A stretch of DNA of 64,000 nt from an uncultured Maricaulis sp. (GCF_947259345.1 NZ_CAMYLS010000027.1:124001-188000); one strand, 5' to 3'; positions 9,727 through 18,993 are shown, counted from the stretch's first letter. Notes: generated from the letters alone by a model not told the origin. Numbers and translations: made by a program.

Positions 9727-10382
9727 CAGGCGGTGATGTGCCCGGCGGTGATGTGACCGACGACGATGTAACGCTGGTCGCGATTGTCGGCGGCTCGGCC
9801 TCCGGCAAGACCCGACTGGCCTATGCCATCGCGGACGCCATACCGGGCGCCTATGTCATCAAGGAAGATGATTATTACCTGGATGCGACACTGCTTGATG
9901 ATTTCGATCCGGCGACCTTCAACTTCGACGAGCCGGCCTCCAAGGAGCATGATCGTCTGATCGCTGACCTCAAATCGTTGAAGGCCGGCCACAGCGTCGA
10001 TATTCCGCAGTATGATTTCGCCACCCACAGCCGCCACGCAGAGACACTGCATTGTGAGCCGGCACCGGTGATCATCGTCGAAGGGCTTCACGCGGTCGCG
10101 AGCCCGGAGCTGGCTGATCTCTTCGACCTGATCATCTATGTTTCCGCGACCCGGCCCGTCCGCTTCGAGCGCCGCCTCAAGCGCGATGTCGCCGAACGCG
10201 GACGGACACCGGAATCGGTCAGACACCAGTTCGACACCATCGTGGAACCGATGCACACGCAGCACGTGGAACCGCAAAAACCGGGCGCCGACCTGATCAT
10301 TACCAATATGGGCCCGCCGGATTTCGAGGGCATGGCGAGACCGGTTCTGGAGCGCTTGCGCAGACAGGTTTCAGGCCGCTGA
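9723..10382 (+). CDS. Uridine kinase-like P-loop kinase
   Basis: 219 aa. P-loop GGSASGKT near residue 23 is followed by the uridine-kinase-family segments KEDDYYLD, FNFDEPAS, PQYDF, IIVEGLHA and the lid Arg run RFERRLKRDVAERGR. Most likely it phosphorylates uridine/cytidine (pyrimidine salvage), though related phosphoribulokinase-like enzymes share the fold. The start is a GTG at 9723, overlapping the hemY stop; the first about 15 residues are Gly/Asp-rich and a later GTG is possible. Confidence 0.8.
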   Translation: MTGGDVPGGDVTDDDVTLVAIVGGSASGKTRLAYAIADAIPGAYVIKEDDYYLDATLLDDFDPATFNFDEPASKEHDRLIADLKSLKAGHSVDIPQYDFATHSRHAETLHCEPAPVIIVEGLHAVASPELADLFDLIIYVSATRPVRFERRLKRDVAERGRTPESVRHQFDTIVEPMHTQHVEPQKPGADLIITNMGPPDFEGMARPVLERLRRQVSGR

Positions 10383-10473
10383 TTTTTGCCCTGATGAAGG
10401 GCTTGCCGACCGCTCCGTTCGCGGGTAGTTTCCGCCGCCTTCGGACCGGTAACGGATCGGAGCCCACAAATGG

Positions 10474-10549
<76 letters not shown>

Positions 10550-10555
10550 TTTTCT

Positions 10556-10634
10556 GATCTCACGACGGTTCGCTACGCTCACGCCTCCGAATGGGCGGCC
10601 TGGCCGGCCGACGCGCGGTCGCGCTTGCGAACCC
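10556..10634 (+). repeat. tRNA-trailer repeat, copy A (after tRNA-Thr)
   Basis: 79-bp GC-rich segment running from GATCTC to GCGAACCC. It shares its right half nearly base for base with copies at 18369-18447 and 27498-27575, including GGCGGCCTG, CCGGCCGACGCGCGGTCGCG and TTGCGAACCC. It begins 6 bp after the tRNA CCA end. The left half, a GTCCGC/GCGGAC hairpin in the other copies, has diverged here. Function is unknown; a role in tRNA transcript ending or processing is possible. Confidence 0.8.
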
Positions 10635-10750
10635 TTCGGGTCCGGTATCGCTCGCGCGCCGGATCCGCGTCCGGAGGCCGGAATGAACTCCCGCGCTTGT
10701 CCGGGCCTCGAAACTCCCTACATACCCGTCCAAGCAATGAGGGGGTCTTC

Positions 10751-11605
10751 ATGACCGAGACCAGCGCGTATGTGCCGCCGAAAGTGTGGACGTGGGACAG
10801 TGAGAGTGGTGGGCGTTTCGCCAGCATCAACCGGCCCATCTCCGGAGCCACCCATGACAAGGATCTGCCGGCCGGGCAGCATCCGCTTCAGCTCTATTCG
10901 CTGGCCACGCCGAATGGTGTGAAGGTCACGATCATGCTCGAGGAATTGCTCGCGGCCGGCCATGGCGATGCCGAGTATGACGCCTGGCTGATCCGGATCA
11001 CCGAGGGTGAGCAGTTCTCCAGCGGCTTTGTGTCGATCAACCCCAACTCGAAGATCCCGGCCCTGTTGGATCGCAGCACCGAGACCCCGACGCGGGTCTT
11101 CGAGTCCGGTGCCATCCTGCTCTATCTCGCCGAGAAGTTTGATGCCTTCCTGCCGAAAGACACCGTGAGCCGGACCGAAGCACTGAACTGGCTGTTCTGG
11201 CAAATGGGGTCTGCACCCTATCTGGGCGGTGGCTTTGGCCATTTCTACGCCTATGCGCCGGAGAAGTGGGAATATCCGATCGACCGCTTCGCCATGGAGG
11301 TGAAGCGCCAGATGGATGTCCTCGACAAAACACTGGCGGATCGCCCCTATCTGGCTGGTGCGGAATACTCGATCGCCGACATGGCCGTCTGGGCCTGGTA
11401 TGGCGCGCTGGCGCGCGGCGTTCTCTACGAGGCCGGCGAATTCCTGTCGGTGCAGGACTATACCCATGTGCAGCGTTGGGCCGCCGAGATCGCTGACAGA
11501 CCTGCGGTCAAGCGCGGCATCAAGGTCAATCGGGTCTGGGGTGAGGAAGCCAATCAGGTGCCCGAGCGCCACTCAGCCGCCGATATCGACGCCAAGATGG
11601 GCTAG
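10751..11605 (+). CDS. yghU: YghU-type glutathione S-transferase
   Basis: 284 aa. A thioredoxin-like N-domain (LQLYSLATPNGVKVTIMLEEL, NPNSKIPAL, ESGAILLYLAEK) and the all-helical C-domain are present. The 40-residue N-terminal extension (YVPPKVWTWD, NRPISGATHDKDL) is diagnostic of the YghU/Ure2p-like nu class, which binds two glutathiones and has disulfide-bond reductase activity. The frame is open further upstream, but ATG 10751 is chosen because GAGGGGG lies just before it and the family N-terminus starts here. Confidence 0.9.
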   Translation: MTETSAYVPPKVWTWDSESGGRFASINRPISGATHDKDLPAGQHPLQLYSLATPNGVKVTIMLEELLAAGHGDAEYDAWLIRITEGEQFSSGFVSINPNSKIPALLDRSTETPTRVFESGAILLYLAEKFDAFLPKDTVSRTEALNWLFWQMGSAPYLGGGFGHFYAYAPEKWEYPIDRFAMEVKRQMDVLDKTLADRPYLAGAEYSIADMAVWAWYGALARGVLYEAGEFLSVQDYTHVQRWAAEIADRPAVKRGIKVNRVWGEEANQVPERHSAADIDAKMG

Positions 11606-11613
11606 AGAGATAC

Positions 11614-11642
11614 AGGCGGGGCCGCCCGGAGCCGCCCCGCCT
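11614..11642. terminator. Hairpin between convergent genes
   Basis: A perfect 9-bp stem (AGGCGGGGC / GCCCCGCCT) with an 11-bp loop lies between the yghU stop and the end of the convergent lipoprotein gene. It has no long T-run on either side, so it may be an attenuated or factor-assisted terminator serving both directions. Confidence 0.5.
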
Positions 11643-11654
11643 CACGCCTGTTGC

Positions 11655-13562
11655 TCAGCCCACGCGATTGAGCAGGGCTGCCAGCTCATTCAATCGACGC
11701 GCTTCGGCCGGGACGAGGCCTGATGCACCGGCTGCCTCTGCCGCCAGGGCCGCTGCTGCGGCCAGGGCTTCACTATCTGGCGCGCCTGCCGACCAGGCAT
11801 CCAGCGTTGAACGGATGGACGCGACCGCGTCATCGCCCAAGGCGTCTCCGCGCTCGATCTGATCGAGATAGGCCTGGGCGACAACGGGCTGGTCCGGCCA
11901 TTCAATATGCAGTTGGGTCTGGGTATTGGCCTCGTCGAAGCGGATCAGCTCGGCCGCTGCGATCTCGTTCGCGGTCAGATGCTCGCTCGGCTGGAGGCGG
12001 AACACGTCCATGCCACGGACAATCTCCGGCGCCCAGATGCGTCCATTATGCCAGTAGGCTGCCCAATAGCCTGCAACGCGCAAGGCGTCCGCCCCGAGCG
12101 GACCCCGGTCGAAGAAGGCGATCTCGTACGGATTGTTGCTGTCTGTGAAATCGACGACGGACAGACCGCCACTATACCAGCCCTGGACCATGATATCGCG
12201 GCCCGGAACCGGAACGAGTGTGCCGTTGTGGGCGACACAATTCTCGACCGCCGATTGTTCGCCCGGGATCTTGAAGAAGCCGCGCCGCTGGAGTTCGCCA
12301 TCAACAATATCGGCGATGATGTCCGCACCCCAGTTTTCCGGATCCGTTGACTGGCAGCGCGCGCCAAGGCCGCCGCCCCACTCATCCGTGAACAACACCT
12401 TGTCGGCATCGTTCGAGAACGTTGCCGAATGCCAGTAGGCCATGTTCGGATCGGCCAGGTCCGAGATGCGACGCGGATTCACCGGATCGGTGATGTCCAG
12501 CAGGATGCCATTGCCGCCACAGGCGCCGGCGGCGAGATTCATTTCGGGATACACGGTAATATCGTGACAGGACACGGTTGCGCTGGCTTCCTGCGCACCC
12601 TCCTCCATGGCGCCGCCGGCCCAGAGTCCTGCGATCTCGCCGGTCTCATAGTCCGTGAAGATGCGCGGGCGCGCAATCAAGGCAGCCTGCTCGGGCGTGT
12701 CCAGCGGCACTTCGATAATGTCGATCGAATAAAGCGCGGTATCCGGGTTTTCGTCCGGCTCGCCGCCACTGCAGCCAGCGAGTTCGCTGTCCGGCCGTGG
12801 GCTGCTTGTGCCCTGCACATAGATGTAGGCCGTGCGGTCATCGCTTGGATGCGGCACGAAGGTGTGGGTGTGAGAGCCACGACAGGTCTGGACAGCCGCC
12901 ACCTGGCGCGGGGCGTTGAGATCACTGATGTCGAAAATTCTCACGCCGAGAAAACGCTCGGGACTCGACTCTGCCTCGACACCGCCGTTGCCGCAATCGA
13001 GGCGGCCGCGCGTCTGTTCGGTCGAGAAGAAGACGAGATCACCGTGAACGGAGACGTCGCCCTGGCCGCCGGGACAGACAACCGAGAGAATATGTTCCGG
13101 ATCATCAGGGTTTTCGGCGTCAAACACGTTGAAACCATGGAAGCCGCCGACGATGACGCGGTCGCCTGTAAAGGCGAGGTCCGAATTGGCGAAGGCCAGG
13201 AGGCCCGGCCCGGTATCTTCGTCCTCTGCCGGTTCTGCGTCGGTTTCTGCTTCGGCGTCTCCCTCGGCGTCGATGTCAGCCTCGTCGACCGGGGCCTCAT
13301 CAAGCGCTGCTGTGGCTTCATCTGCGGACACGGCTGGCAGGCTCAACGGGATCATCGCTGTTTCGCGGTCAAAAAATCCGTCCGGCGGGGGCACCGAGGC
13401 TGTCATTTCGAGATTCCAGATGACGCTTTCCGCATCAAAAATTCCCGGCGCGAGATCCGCTCGGGACGGCGGCGCCTCAGCGGTCTCCTCGACCGGTGCG
13501 GAGCAGGCGGCCAGGGCTGCTCCCAATGCTGCGAGTGAAACCATGGAACGGAAATTCGGCAT
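11655..13562 (-). CDS. LVIVD-repeat beta-propeller lipoprotein
   Basis: 635 aa with a lipoprotein signal (LAALGAALAAC). After an acidic low-complexity linker of Asp/Glu/Ala (about residues 85-120) comes a propeller-like domain with LVIVD-type repeats: GFNVFDAENPDDP, VRIFDISDLNAP, GILLDITDPVNP, LSVVDFTDSNNP. Several Cys pairs suggest an exported, disulfide-bonded protein. The C-terminus is Ala-rich and helical. Such proteins occur beside DUF305 proteins, as here (27 bp downstream of that gene on the same strand). Biochemical role unknown. Confidence 0.8.
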   Translation of the reverse strand: MPNFRSMVSLAALGAALAACSAPVEETAEAPPSRADLAPGIFDAESVIWNLEMTASVPPPDGFFDRETAMIPLSLPAVSADEATAALDEAPVDEADIDAEGDAEAETDAEPAEDEDTGPGLLAFANSDLAFTGDRVIVGGFHGFNVFDAENPDDPEHILSVVCPGGQGDVSVHGDLVFFSTEQTRGRLDCGNGGVEAESSPERFLGVRIFDISDLNAPRQVAAVQTCRGSHTHTFVPHPSDDRTAYIYVQGTSSPRPDSELAGCSGGEPDENPDTALYSIDIIEVPLDTPEQAALIARPRIFTDYETGEIAGLWAGGAMEEGAQEASATVSCHDITVYPEMNLAAGACGGNGILLDITDPVNPRRISDLADPNMAYWHSATFSNDADKVLFTDEWGGGLGARCQSTDPENWGADIIADIVDGELQRRGFFKIPGEQSAVENCVAHNGTLVPVPGRDIMVQGWYSGGLSVVDFTDSNNPYEIAFFDRGPLGADALRVAGYWAAYWHNGRIWAPEIVRGMDVFRLQPSEHLTANEIAAAELIRFDEANTQTQLHIEWPDQPVVAQAYLDQIERGDALGDDAVASIRSTLDAWSAGAPDSEALAAAAALAAEAAGASGLVPAEARRLNELAALLNRVG

Positions 13563-13589
13563 CGTGTAGCCCCCTCGGAACGATGAAAT

Positions 13590-14282
13590 TCAAAGACCGG
13601 CGAGGATGCCACGCATGCGGGCAATCTCGGCGGATTGGTCGGCAATGATGGCCGACAGGAATTCAGATAATTGTGTGTCTTCGCCATTGCCGGGCTCGGC
13701 CAGCAAGGCTTCAACCATGTTGATGGCGCCCTGGTGATGGTGGATCATTCCGACCAGATAGAGACGGTCGAAATCCTCCTCACGCGCATTGGCAAGCTCC
13801 ACCATCTGCGCCGGCGACAGCATGCCCGCCATCACGGGAATGTCGGACGGTGCCTCCGCATGATCCTCGTGGCCCATCGAGTGCCCGCCATTAGCTGACG
13901 TCATTGCGTCATGGCCCGGACCGTCATGCTGCATTTCCAGCGACTGGTCCCGGCGGTGCAGCCAGGCGCGCATCATCTCGATCTCCGAGCTTTGCGACAG
14001 CGCAATCCGCTCGGCCATCATCGCGATCTGCGGATTATCCGTCCGGCTCGCGACCAATGCGCCCATCTCAACGGCCTGGCCGTGATGAACGATCATGTGC
14101 TGCATGAAGCGGACGTCACCGGCGGTATGGCTTGTCCGCGCCTGACCGACGGATTCAGCAGGCGTCAGCGTGCGCGCGCCTGTTCCCGGAGCACCCGGCT
14201 GGAAAATGGGCGGAGCTTTGGCAAAGCCCGTTTCGGCGGCCAGGGACAGCCCCAGAACCGCGACAAAGACAAGATGCGTCAT
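13590..14282 (-). CDS. DUF305 secreted protein
   Basis: 230 aa with an N-terminal signal peptide. It carries the two paired DUF305 motifs, FMQHMIVHHGQAVEM near residue 60 and LVGMIHHHQGAINM near residue 178, each a Met/His-rich helix. The middle is His/Met rich (HGHS-like: GGHSMGHEDHAEAP). The ferritin-like family is exported and often linked with copper handling, but no reaction is established. It is likely cotranscribed with the LVIVD lipoprotein downstream. Confidence 0.85.
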   Translation of the reverse strand: MTHLVFVAVLGLSLAAETGFAKAPPIFQPGAPGTGARTLTPAESVGQARTSHTAGDVRFMQHMIVHHGQAVEMGALVASRTDNPQIAMMAERIALSQSSEIEMMRAWLHRRDQSLEMQHDGPGHDAMTSANGGHSMGHEDHAEAPSDIPVMAGMLSPAQMVELANAREEDFDRLYLVGMIHHHQGAINMVEALLAEPGNGEDTQLSEFLSAIIADQSAEIARMRGILAGL

Positions 14283-14373
14283 GAACTCCCCTCGCCGGCA
14301 CAGCCCCGTATGACGGGAATGTAATCATGCTTGCCGGGTCGGGGGAATAGCTGTGCGCTTCAGCTCCCAGCGG

Positions 14374-14853
14374 TCAGCCTTCGCCGGGGGCCATTTGCGA
14401 CTGCATATAGCGTTCCTCGCCGACCTTCTCGATCAGGCCGAGCTGGGTCTCCAGGAAGTCGATATGCTCTTCCTCGCTGTCGAGGATGTCGGTGAAAATC
14501 TTGCGCGAGACATAGTCACCCACCTGTTCGCAATAGGCGATCGCCTCCTTGTAGAAGGGGTGAGCGCGTTGCTCGACCTTGAGATCGCACTCCAGGCATT
14601 CCTTGAGTGTCTCACCGATATAGATCTTGGCCAGGTCCTGGACGTTGGGCAGGCCCTCCAGGAAGAGGATACGCTCGATCAGGATGTCGGCATGCTTCAT
14701 CTCGTCGATCGATTCCTCGTACTCGACCTTGGCGATCTTGGCGAAGCCCCAATCCTTGAACATGCGCGCATGCAGGAAATACTGGTTCACGGCAGCAAGC
14801 TCGAGCTTCAGCGCCCCGTTCAGCAACTCAATGACCTTGGCATCGCCCTTCAT
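14374..14853 (-). CDS. bfr: Bacterioferritin
   Basis: 159 aa, the standard size. It stores iron as a mineral in a 24-mer shell with bound heme. The ferroxidase ligands are visible as E18 (KLELAAVNQY), E51 with ExxH54 (DEMKHAD), E94 (LKVEQRAH) and E127xxH130 (SEEEHID). The heme-ligand Met52 is present in IDEMKH. Bacterioferritin-associated ferredoxin is encoded upstream on the same strand, so the pair covers storage and release. Confidence 0.95.
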   Translation of the reverse strand: MKGDAKVIELLNGALKLELAAVNQYFLHARMFKDWGFAKIAKVEYEESIDEMKHADILIERILFLEGLPNVQDLAKIYIGETLKECLECDLKVEQRAHPFYKEAIAYCEQVGDYVSRKIFTDILDSEEEHIDFLETQLGLIEKVGEERYMQSQMAPGEG

Positions 14854-14951
14854 GGTGTCTCTCCCGTATGCAGCATGAGCCGCTACTCTACGGAAAGCCG
14901 ACGGAGAGCCAAAACACTAAGTTTGCAAGTGAAACTGGGTCTCGCTCGCGA

Positions 14952-15149
14952 CTACTCCGCGGCGGTCGCAATCCCGTCCGGTGCAATGCGGGTGGCGGCG
15001 ATCATGTCGGCGACATCAGGCAGGCATCGGCCGCATTTCGGCTTGGCGTCGCAACGCTTGAAGACACAGGCCGCACCCTTGATCGAGGGATCGGCGGCGG
15101 CGGCCTTGAGGTCGCGATCGCGCAGGGCGTTGCAGATGCAGACATACAT
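14952..15149 (-). CDS. bfd: Bacterioferritin-associated ferredoxin
   Basis: 65 aa from ATG 15149. BFD-type [2Fe-2S] binding pattern: MYVCICNAL at the start and CGRC in the middle, giving the CxC...CxxC cluster ligands; an additional Cys pair lies at CVFKRCD. It donates electrons to bacterioferritin for iron release. The frame is open upstream, but the BFD domain begins at this Met. Upstream on the minus strand are tandem GCATTCGC-like repeats (about 15190-15205) that could be an iron-regulator site; this is only a guess. Confidence 0.9.
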   Translation of the reverse strand: MYVCICNALRDRDLKAAAADPSIKGAACVFKRCDAKPKCGRCLPDVADMIAATRIAPDGIATAAE

Positions 15150-15278
15150 GGACGGACGCGATTTCCAGTTGATCCTGAGATTATCTTTCCCGCGAATGCG
15201 AATGACTGTCAACTGCATAATGTATGCGCCGGGCGGGGCTGTGCGCCCGACGCATAACAAGTGTGTCGAGGCTTCGGA

Positions 15279-16070
15279 CTAGTTGCCACGCATGATCGAG
15301 CCGAGCGGGCCCAGCGCCGAGCCTTCACCCTGGCCCGAGCCGGTTACCGGCACATTGGCAAGGATACGGCCGGCCAGGCGAGAGAAGGGCATGGACTGGA
15401 TCCAGACTTTTCCGGGTCCTTTGAGGTGGGCAAAGAAGACGCCTTCGCCACCGAAGATCATCGACTTGATATTGCCGGCGCGCTCGATTTCGAAATCGAC
15501 ACTCGGCGTATAGGCGACGACGCAACCGGTATCGACATGCAGTTCTTCGCCGGCCGCGAGTTCTCGTTCAATCAGTGTGCCGCCGGCATGAACAAAGACC
15601 CAGCCGGTCCCTTCGAGTCGCTGCATGATAAAGCCCTCGCCACCAAACAGCCCGGTCATGATGCGTTTCTGAAGAGCGATACCGACGGAGACCCCCTTGG
15701 CCGCTGCGAGAAAGCTGTCCTTCTGACAGATCAATTCGCCACCGAGATCGGGCAGGTGGACCGGGATGATGGTGCCGGGATAGGGCGCGGCAAACGCGAC
15801 GCGGGCCTTGCCCTGACCGCCGTGGGTGAAGACCGTCATGAACAGGCTCTCGCCGGTCAGCAGCCGTTTGCCGGCTCCGGCGAGCGCGCCCCAGACGCCC
15901 TTGTTCTTCTGCGAGCCGTCGCCGAACACGGCCTCCATGCCGATACTGGGCGCCTTGTACATCATCGCACCGGCTTCGGAGACGACGCTCTCACCCGGAT
16001 CAAGTTCGATTTCCACATACTGAATATCCGACCCGCCGATCTCGTAGTCGATCTCGTCCGCATCACTCAT
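15279..16070 (-). CDS. AIM24 / TIGR00266 family protein
   Basis: 263 aa. Visible family features: a beta-rich double-psi fold with EIELDPGESVVSEAGAMMY near the start, GGEGFIMQRLEGTGWVFVHAGGT in the middle, and a Gly-rich tail (GSGQGEGS). TIGR00266 proteins are conserved, cytosolic or membrane-associated and of unknown function; AIM24 in yeast mitochondria is tied to inner-membrane architecture. The start is taken at 16070 (MSDADEID) because the upstream extension lacks family similarity. Confidence 0.85.
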   Translation of the reverse strand: MSDADEIDYEIGGSDIQYVEIELDPGESVVSEAGAMMYKAPSIGMEAVFGDGSQKNKGVWGALAGAGKRLLTGESLFMTVFTHGGQGKARVAFAAPYPGTIIPVHLPDLGGELICQKDSFLAAAKGVSVGIALQKRIMTGLFGGEGFIMQRLEGTGWVFVHAGGTLIERELAAGEELHVDTGCVVAYTPSVDFEIERAGNIKSMIFGGEGVFFAHLKGPGKVWIQSMPFSRLAGRILANVPVTGSGQGEGSALGPLGSIMRGN

Positions 16071-16169
16071 GGCGCTCTCCCTGTCGCATTGGATGAGGCA
16101 GGTTAGAGCGGCGTTGATCAGGAACAAGAAAAATCAGGCAGAGTCGCGTCGTGACCGACAGGTCGGAAT

Positions 16170-16586
16170 CTAAATCGCCTGGAAATCGCCCGATTCGGCC
16201 GCTTCTCGGATCATATGCGCGAGATGGACCGGCATCTCGCCCTTGTGATTGCGGAAGCTGGCATTCTTGTCGACGCGCGAGATGCAGTCGGGCAAATGGC
16301 TCTCGTCCACGATCATGGACCCGGACAGGATCATGACCGGTGTGTCGCCGGCACAGGATTGCGTTGTCTCGAGCGTATCGGTGGGGTGCACGGAATCCGG
16401 CAGTCGGAGATCGAGCAGGATGAGGTCATAGCTGGACCGGGAAAGGCACCGCTTGGCGTCTTTCAGCGTTCGTGCCACCTCGAAGGAAATATCGAGATCA
16501 CCCGCTTCACAGACCGCGTGCTGGACGAGCATCGCATCCGCGAAATCGTCTTCCACATGCAGAACGCGCAAAGCCTGGTTACTCAT
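16170..16586 (-). CDS. Single-domain response regulator
   Basis: 138 aa, a receiver domain only. The acidic pocket ED at residues 12-13 (HVEDDFAD), the phosphoacceptor Asp59 in LILLDLRLPD, the Thr/Ser in MILSGS and the Lys in RVDKNASF define a working REC domain. No output domain, so it probably passes phosphate within a relay or acts by protein binding. No histidine kinase is adjacent. Confidence 0.85.
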   Translation of the reverse strand: MSNQALRVLHVEDDFADAMLVQHAVCEAGDLDISFEVARTLKDAKRCLSRSSYDLILLDLRLPDSVHPTDTLETTQSCAGDTPVMILSGSMIVDESHLPDCISRVDKNASFRNHKGEMPVHLAHMIREAAESGDFQAI

Positions 16587-16657
16587 GTTTTCCTCCCTCA
16601 GCTCATATTCTATGCAGGTTGCGTTATCGAACCGTTTACAAAGCCGCGCAAGAGCAA

Positions 16658-17554
16658 TTAAAAATCGCCCGGCACCGGCTGGCCGGCTCTAAGCGCCGCC
16701 GCGATCACGGTATTTCTCAACAGCATCGCAATCGTCATCGGCCCGATTCCCCCCGGAACCGGCGTGATCCAGCCCGCATGGCCGACGATTTCGTCGAAGG
16801 CGGCATCCCCGACAAGGCGCGTCTTGCCATCACCTCGCTCGGGCGCCGCGATGCGGTTGATACCGACATCCAGGACACACGCCCCCGGCTTGACCCAATC
16901 GCCGCGGATCATTTCCGGCCGCCCCACAGCCGGCACGAGGATATCAGCAGTCCGACACAAGGCCGGCAGGTCTGCAGTCCGGGAATGGGCAATTGTGACG
17001 GTGGCATTCTTCTCGAGGAAGAGAAGCGCGGCCGGCTTGCCGACCAGGATGGAGCGCCCGACCACGACAACCGACTTGCCTGACAGATCGCCAAGCGTCC
17101 GCTCGGCCAGCAGGACGCAGCCCGCCGGCGTGCACGGGCGCAGACCCGGCTTGCCGAGCACCAATCGCCCCGCGCTGACTTCAGTGAGCCCGTCAACATC
17201 CTTGTCCGGGTCGATGCGACCGATGACACGATTGGCGTCGATGTGATCGGGCAGGGGCATCTGGACGAGGATGCCGTCGACACTGTCATCCCGGTTGAGC
17301 CCCTCGACGATTTCGACAATCTCGGCCTCGCTCACGTCAGCAGGCTTGCGAATCTCGATCGATGTCAGACCGGCAGCCTCGGTACGGCGGACCTTGTTGC
17401 GGACATAGACGTCGCTGGCCGGATCATCGCCTACCAGCACCACAGCAAGACAGGGCGGACGGCCCAATGTCTTTGCCAGTTCGGCCCCGACTTCGCCGGC
17501 GCGGGCGTCGATCTCGGCGGCAATCGCCTTGCCATCAATCAGGTTTGCGCTCAT
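16658..17554 (-). CDS. folD: Bifunctional methylenetetrahydrofolate dehydrogenase / cyclohydrolase
   Basis: 298 aa. It interconverts 5,10-methylene-, methenyl- and 10-formyl-THF. Signatures: the catalytic Lys in YVRNKVRRTE, the LVQMPLPDHI loop, DGLTEVSAGRL, the Rossmann element VVVVGRSILVGKPAA and the C-terminal TPVPGGIGPMTIAML. The start at 17554 (MSANLIDGKAIA) fits the family N-terminus. It overlaps the upstream DUF167 gene by 20 bp on the same strand. Confidence 0.95.
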   Translation of the reverse strand: MSANLIDGKAIAAEIDARAGEVGAELAKTLGRPPCLAVVLVGDDPASDVYVRNKVRRTEAAGLTSIEIRKPADVSEAEIVEIVEGLNRDDSVDGILVQMPLPDHIDANRVIGRIDPDKDVDGLTEVSAGRLVLGKPGLRPCTPAGCVLLAERTLGDLSGKSVVVVGRSILVGKPAALLFLEKNATVTIAHSRTADLPALCRTADILVPAVGRPEMIRGDWVKPGACVLDVGINRIAAPERGDGKTRLVGDAAFDEIVGHAGWITPVPGGIGPMTIAMLLRNTVIAAALRAGQPVPGDF

Positions 17555-17867
17555 CCGCGAAGGCCTCCAGCTGAGCGACAAGCCGGGCCTGTTCCGGCCC
17601 CTCGGCCGCGATCCGGACTGTCTTCAAACGCGATGTCGCGCCGCGTATCACATCAATGTCGCGCTTGGGAATAGCCAATTGCTTGGCCAGCAGCGCAATC
17701 AGCGCTGCATTGGCCTTGCCCTTCTCGGGAATGGCCCGGACCCGCGCGGCAAGGTGGCTCTGGCCGGCCGCATCCACACGCCAGGATTCAATGCCGTCGC
17801 GTGAGGCATTGGGCGTTAGCCGCACTTGGAGCGTCGCGGCGTCATCGGACACCGCGACCCGCATCAC
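17535..17867 (-). CDS. DUF167 (UPF0235) protein
   Basis: 110 aa. Small alpha/beta protein with the family pattern LTPNASRDGIE, VRAIPEKGKANAALI and the AIPKRDIDVIRGATSRLKTVRI motif. DUF167 genes often lie between yggT and folD or proC, as here. Function not established. It begins one base before the YggT stop and runs 20 bp into folD, so all three genes form one operon. Confidence 0.85.
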   Translation of the reverse strand: MMRVAVSDDAATLQVRLTPNASRDGIESWRVDAAGQSHLAARVRAIPEKGKANAALIALLAKQLAIPKRDIDVIRGATSRLKTVRIAAEGPEQARLVAQLEAFADERKPD

Positions 17868-18173
17868 CTAGAAGAGCCGGACCAGTTCCGTGAGAACATA
17901 TCCCTGCACGAACCCGATGAGCAGGATCAGGATGATCGGTGAAAAGTCCATGCCGCCCAGGGTCGGCAGGACGCGCCGAATCGGGCCCAGCAATGGTTCC
18001 GTAATCGCATTGGTCATGCGCCAGATCATGCCCACGAACTGGTTCTGGCCGTTCACGACATTGAAGCTGATCAGCCAGCTCAGGATGACACCGACAATGA
18101 CAACCAGCATCAGGAGGTTGAGGAGCGGGTGGATGATGTAAATGATCAGTCCGTCGATCGGAGACATGGACAA
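17868..18173 (-). CDS. YggT-family membrane protein
   Basis: 101 aa with two hydrophobic segments (about 10-33 and 77-96) joined by a conserved loop (NQFVGMIWRMTNAITEPLLGPIRRVLPTLGGMDFSP). YggT proteins are inner-membrane proteins linked to cell division or turgor maintenance in some bacteria. First gene of a yggT-DUF167-folD operon. Confidence 0.9.
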   Translation of the reverse strand: MSMSPIDGLIIYIIHPLLNLLMLVVIVGVILSWLISFNVVNGQNQFVGMIWRMTNAITEPLLGPIRRVLPTLGGMDFSPIILILLIGFVQGYVLTELVRLF

Positions 18174-18285
18174 CCTTCTTTCGCCAGCGTTAGCCTTTCC
18201 TCGCTTCTAGCCCGCAATGTGCGCGAAGGTCCAGCGGCGCATGCTTGACACTGCAGCAGCAGAAAAGTACGTGCCTGCTGGGTTC

Positions 18286-18361
<76 letters not shown>

Positions 18362-18368
18362 AATCTCC

Positions 18369-18447
18369 GATCTCGCGGCAGTCCGCTTCGCGGACGCCTC
18401 CGATGGGGCGGCCTGACCGGCCGACGCGCGGTCGCGCTTGCGAACCC
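18369..18447 (+). repeat. tRNA-trailer repeat, copy B (after tRNA-Ala)
   Basis: 79 bp, from GATCTC to GCGAACCC, starting 7 bp after the tRNA CCA. It contains a clean hairpin GTCCGC-TTC-GCGGAC, then GGCGGCCTGACCGGCC and a GCGCG-GTC-GCGC hairpin, ending TTGCGAACCC. This is the best-preserved copy. Confidence 0.85.
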
Positions 18448-18576
18448 TGCGGCCTCGATATGGGTTCGTTCGGTTCCCCCCCTGCGGGCTTCGGGTGGCA
18501 CGGCATCCGCAGCACGTACCCGGAGCGGCGGAGGGCTTGGCGGCAATGTTTCAATAACAGCCGAACGACGCCCTGG

Positions 18577-18993
18577 TCAGCCAACCAATTGCGGCATGGC
18601 CCCCGCGAGTCGGGCCAGATCCTCGACCAGTTTGCGGAAATCGTGTTGGCGGGCCGGCTTCTGAGAGGCCCCCACGACATTGCCGAAAGTGCGCGCCGGG
18701 CCGAGCATGTCCCCGGTCTCGCTCATCACCATGACCGGGATATCCCGCAGGCCCGGCGTGTCCTCAAGTCCCCTCAGCAACCAGAGTCCGTCACCCTGCG
18801 TCATGCACATGTCGAGCAGGATACAGACCGGGAGCTTGGGAGGATCACTGACCTGCCGACAGCGCAACAGGTCAAGCGCGGCTTCGCCGGAACGGGCAGT
18901 CTCGAGCCGCACCGCATTGGAATATCGCTCGAAAGCGGCCCGCACCAGGTCAATATCGTCTTCACAATCCTCGACCAACAAAACGGATTTCAT
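18577..18993 (-). CDS. Single-domain response regulator
   Basis: 138 aa from ATG 18993. REC domain of the RcpA-like type: acidic cluster VEDCEDD, phosphoacceptor in CILLDMCMTQGDGL, then MVMSETGD and the Lys in ASQKPA. No output domain. The frame continues 20 codons upstream, but ATG 18993 (MKSVLLVEDCEDD) is the normal REC start. It is the second orphan REC protein of this region; the first lies at 16170-16586. Confidence 0.8.
   Translation of the reverse strand: MKSVLLVEDCEDDIDLVRAAFERYSNAVRLETARSGEAALDLLRCRQVSDPPKLPVCILLDMCMTQGDGLWLLRGLEDTPGLRDIPVMVMSETGDMLGPARTFGNVVGASQKPARQHDFRKLVEDLARLAGAMPQLVG

Noticed and set aside
12429-13538. Plus-strand frame of 369 codons
   Set aside because: Antisense of the LVIVD lipoprotein gene, which has a signal peptide and repeats.
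15150-15260. N-terminal extension of bacterioferritin-associated ferredoxin
   Set aside because: The extra residues have no family similarity, and the BFD domain begins at the Met encoded at 15149.
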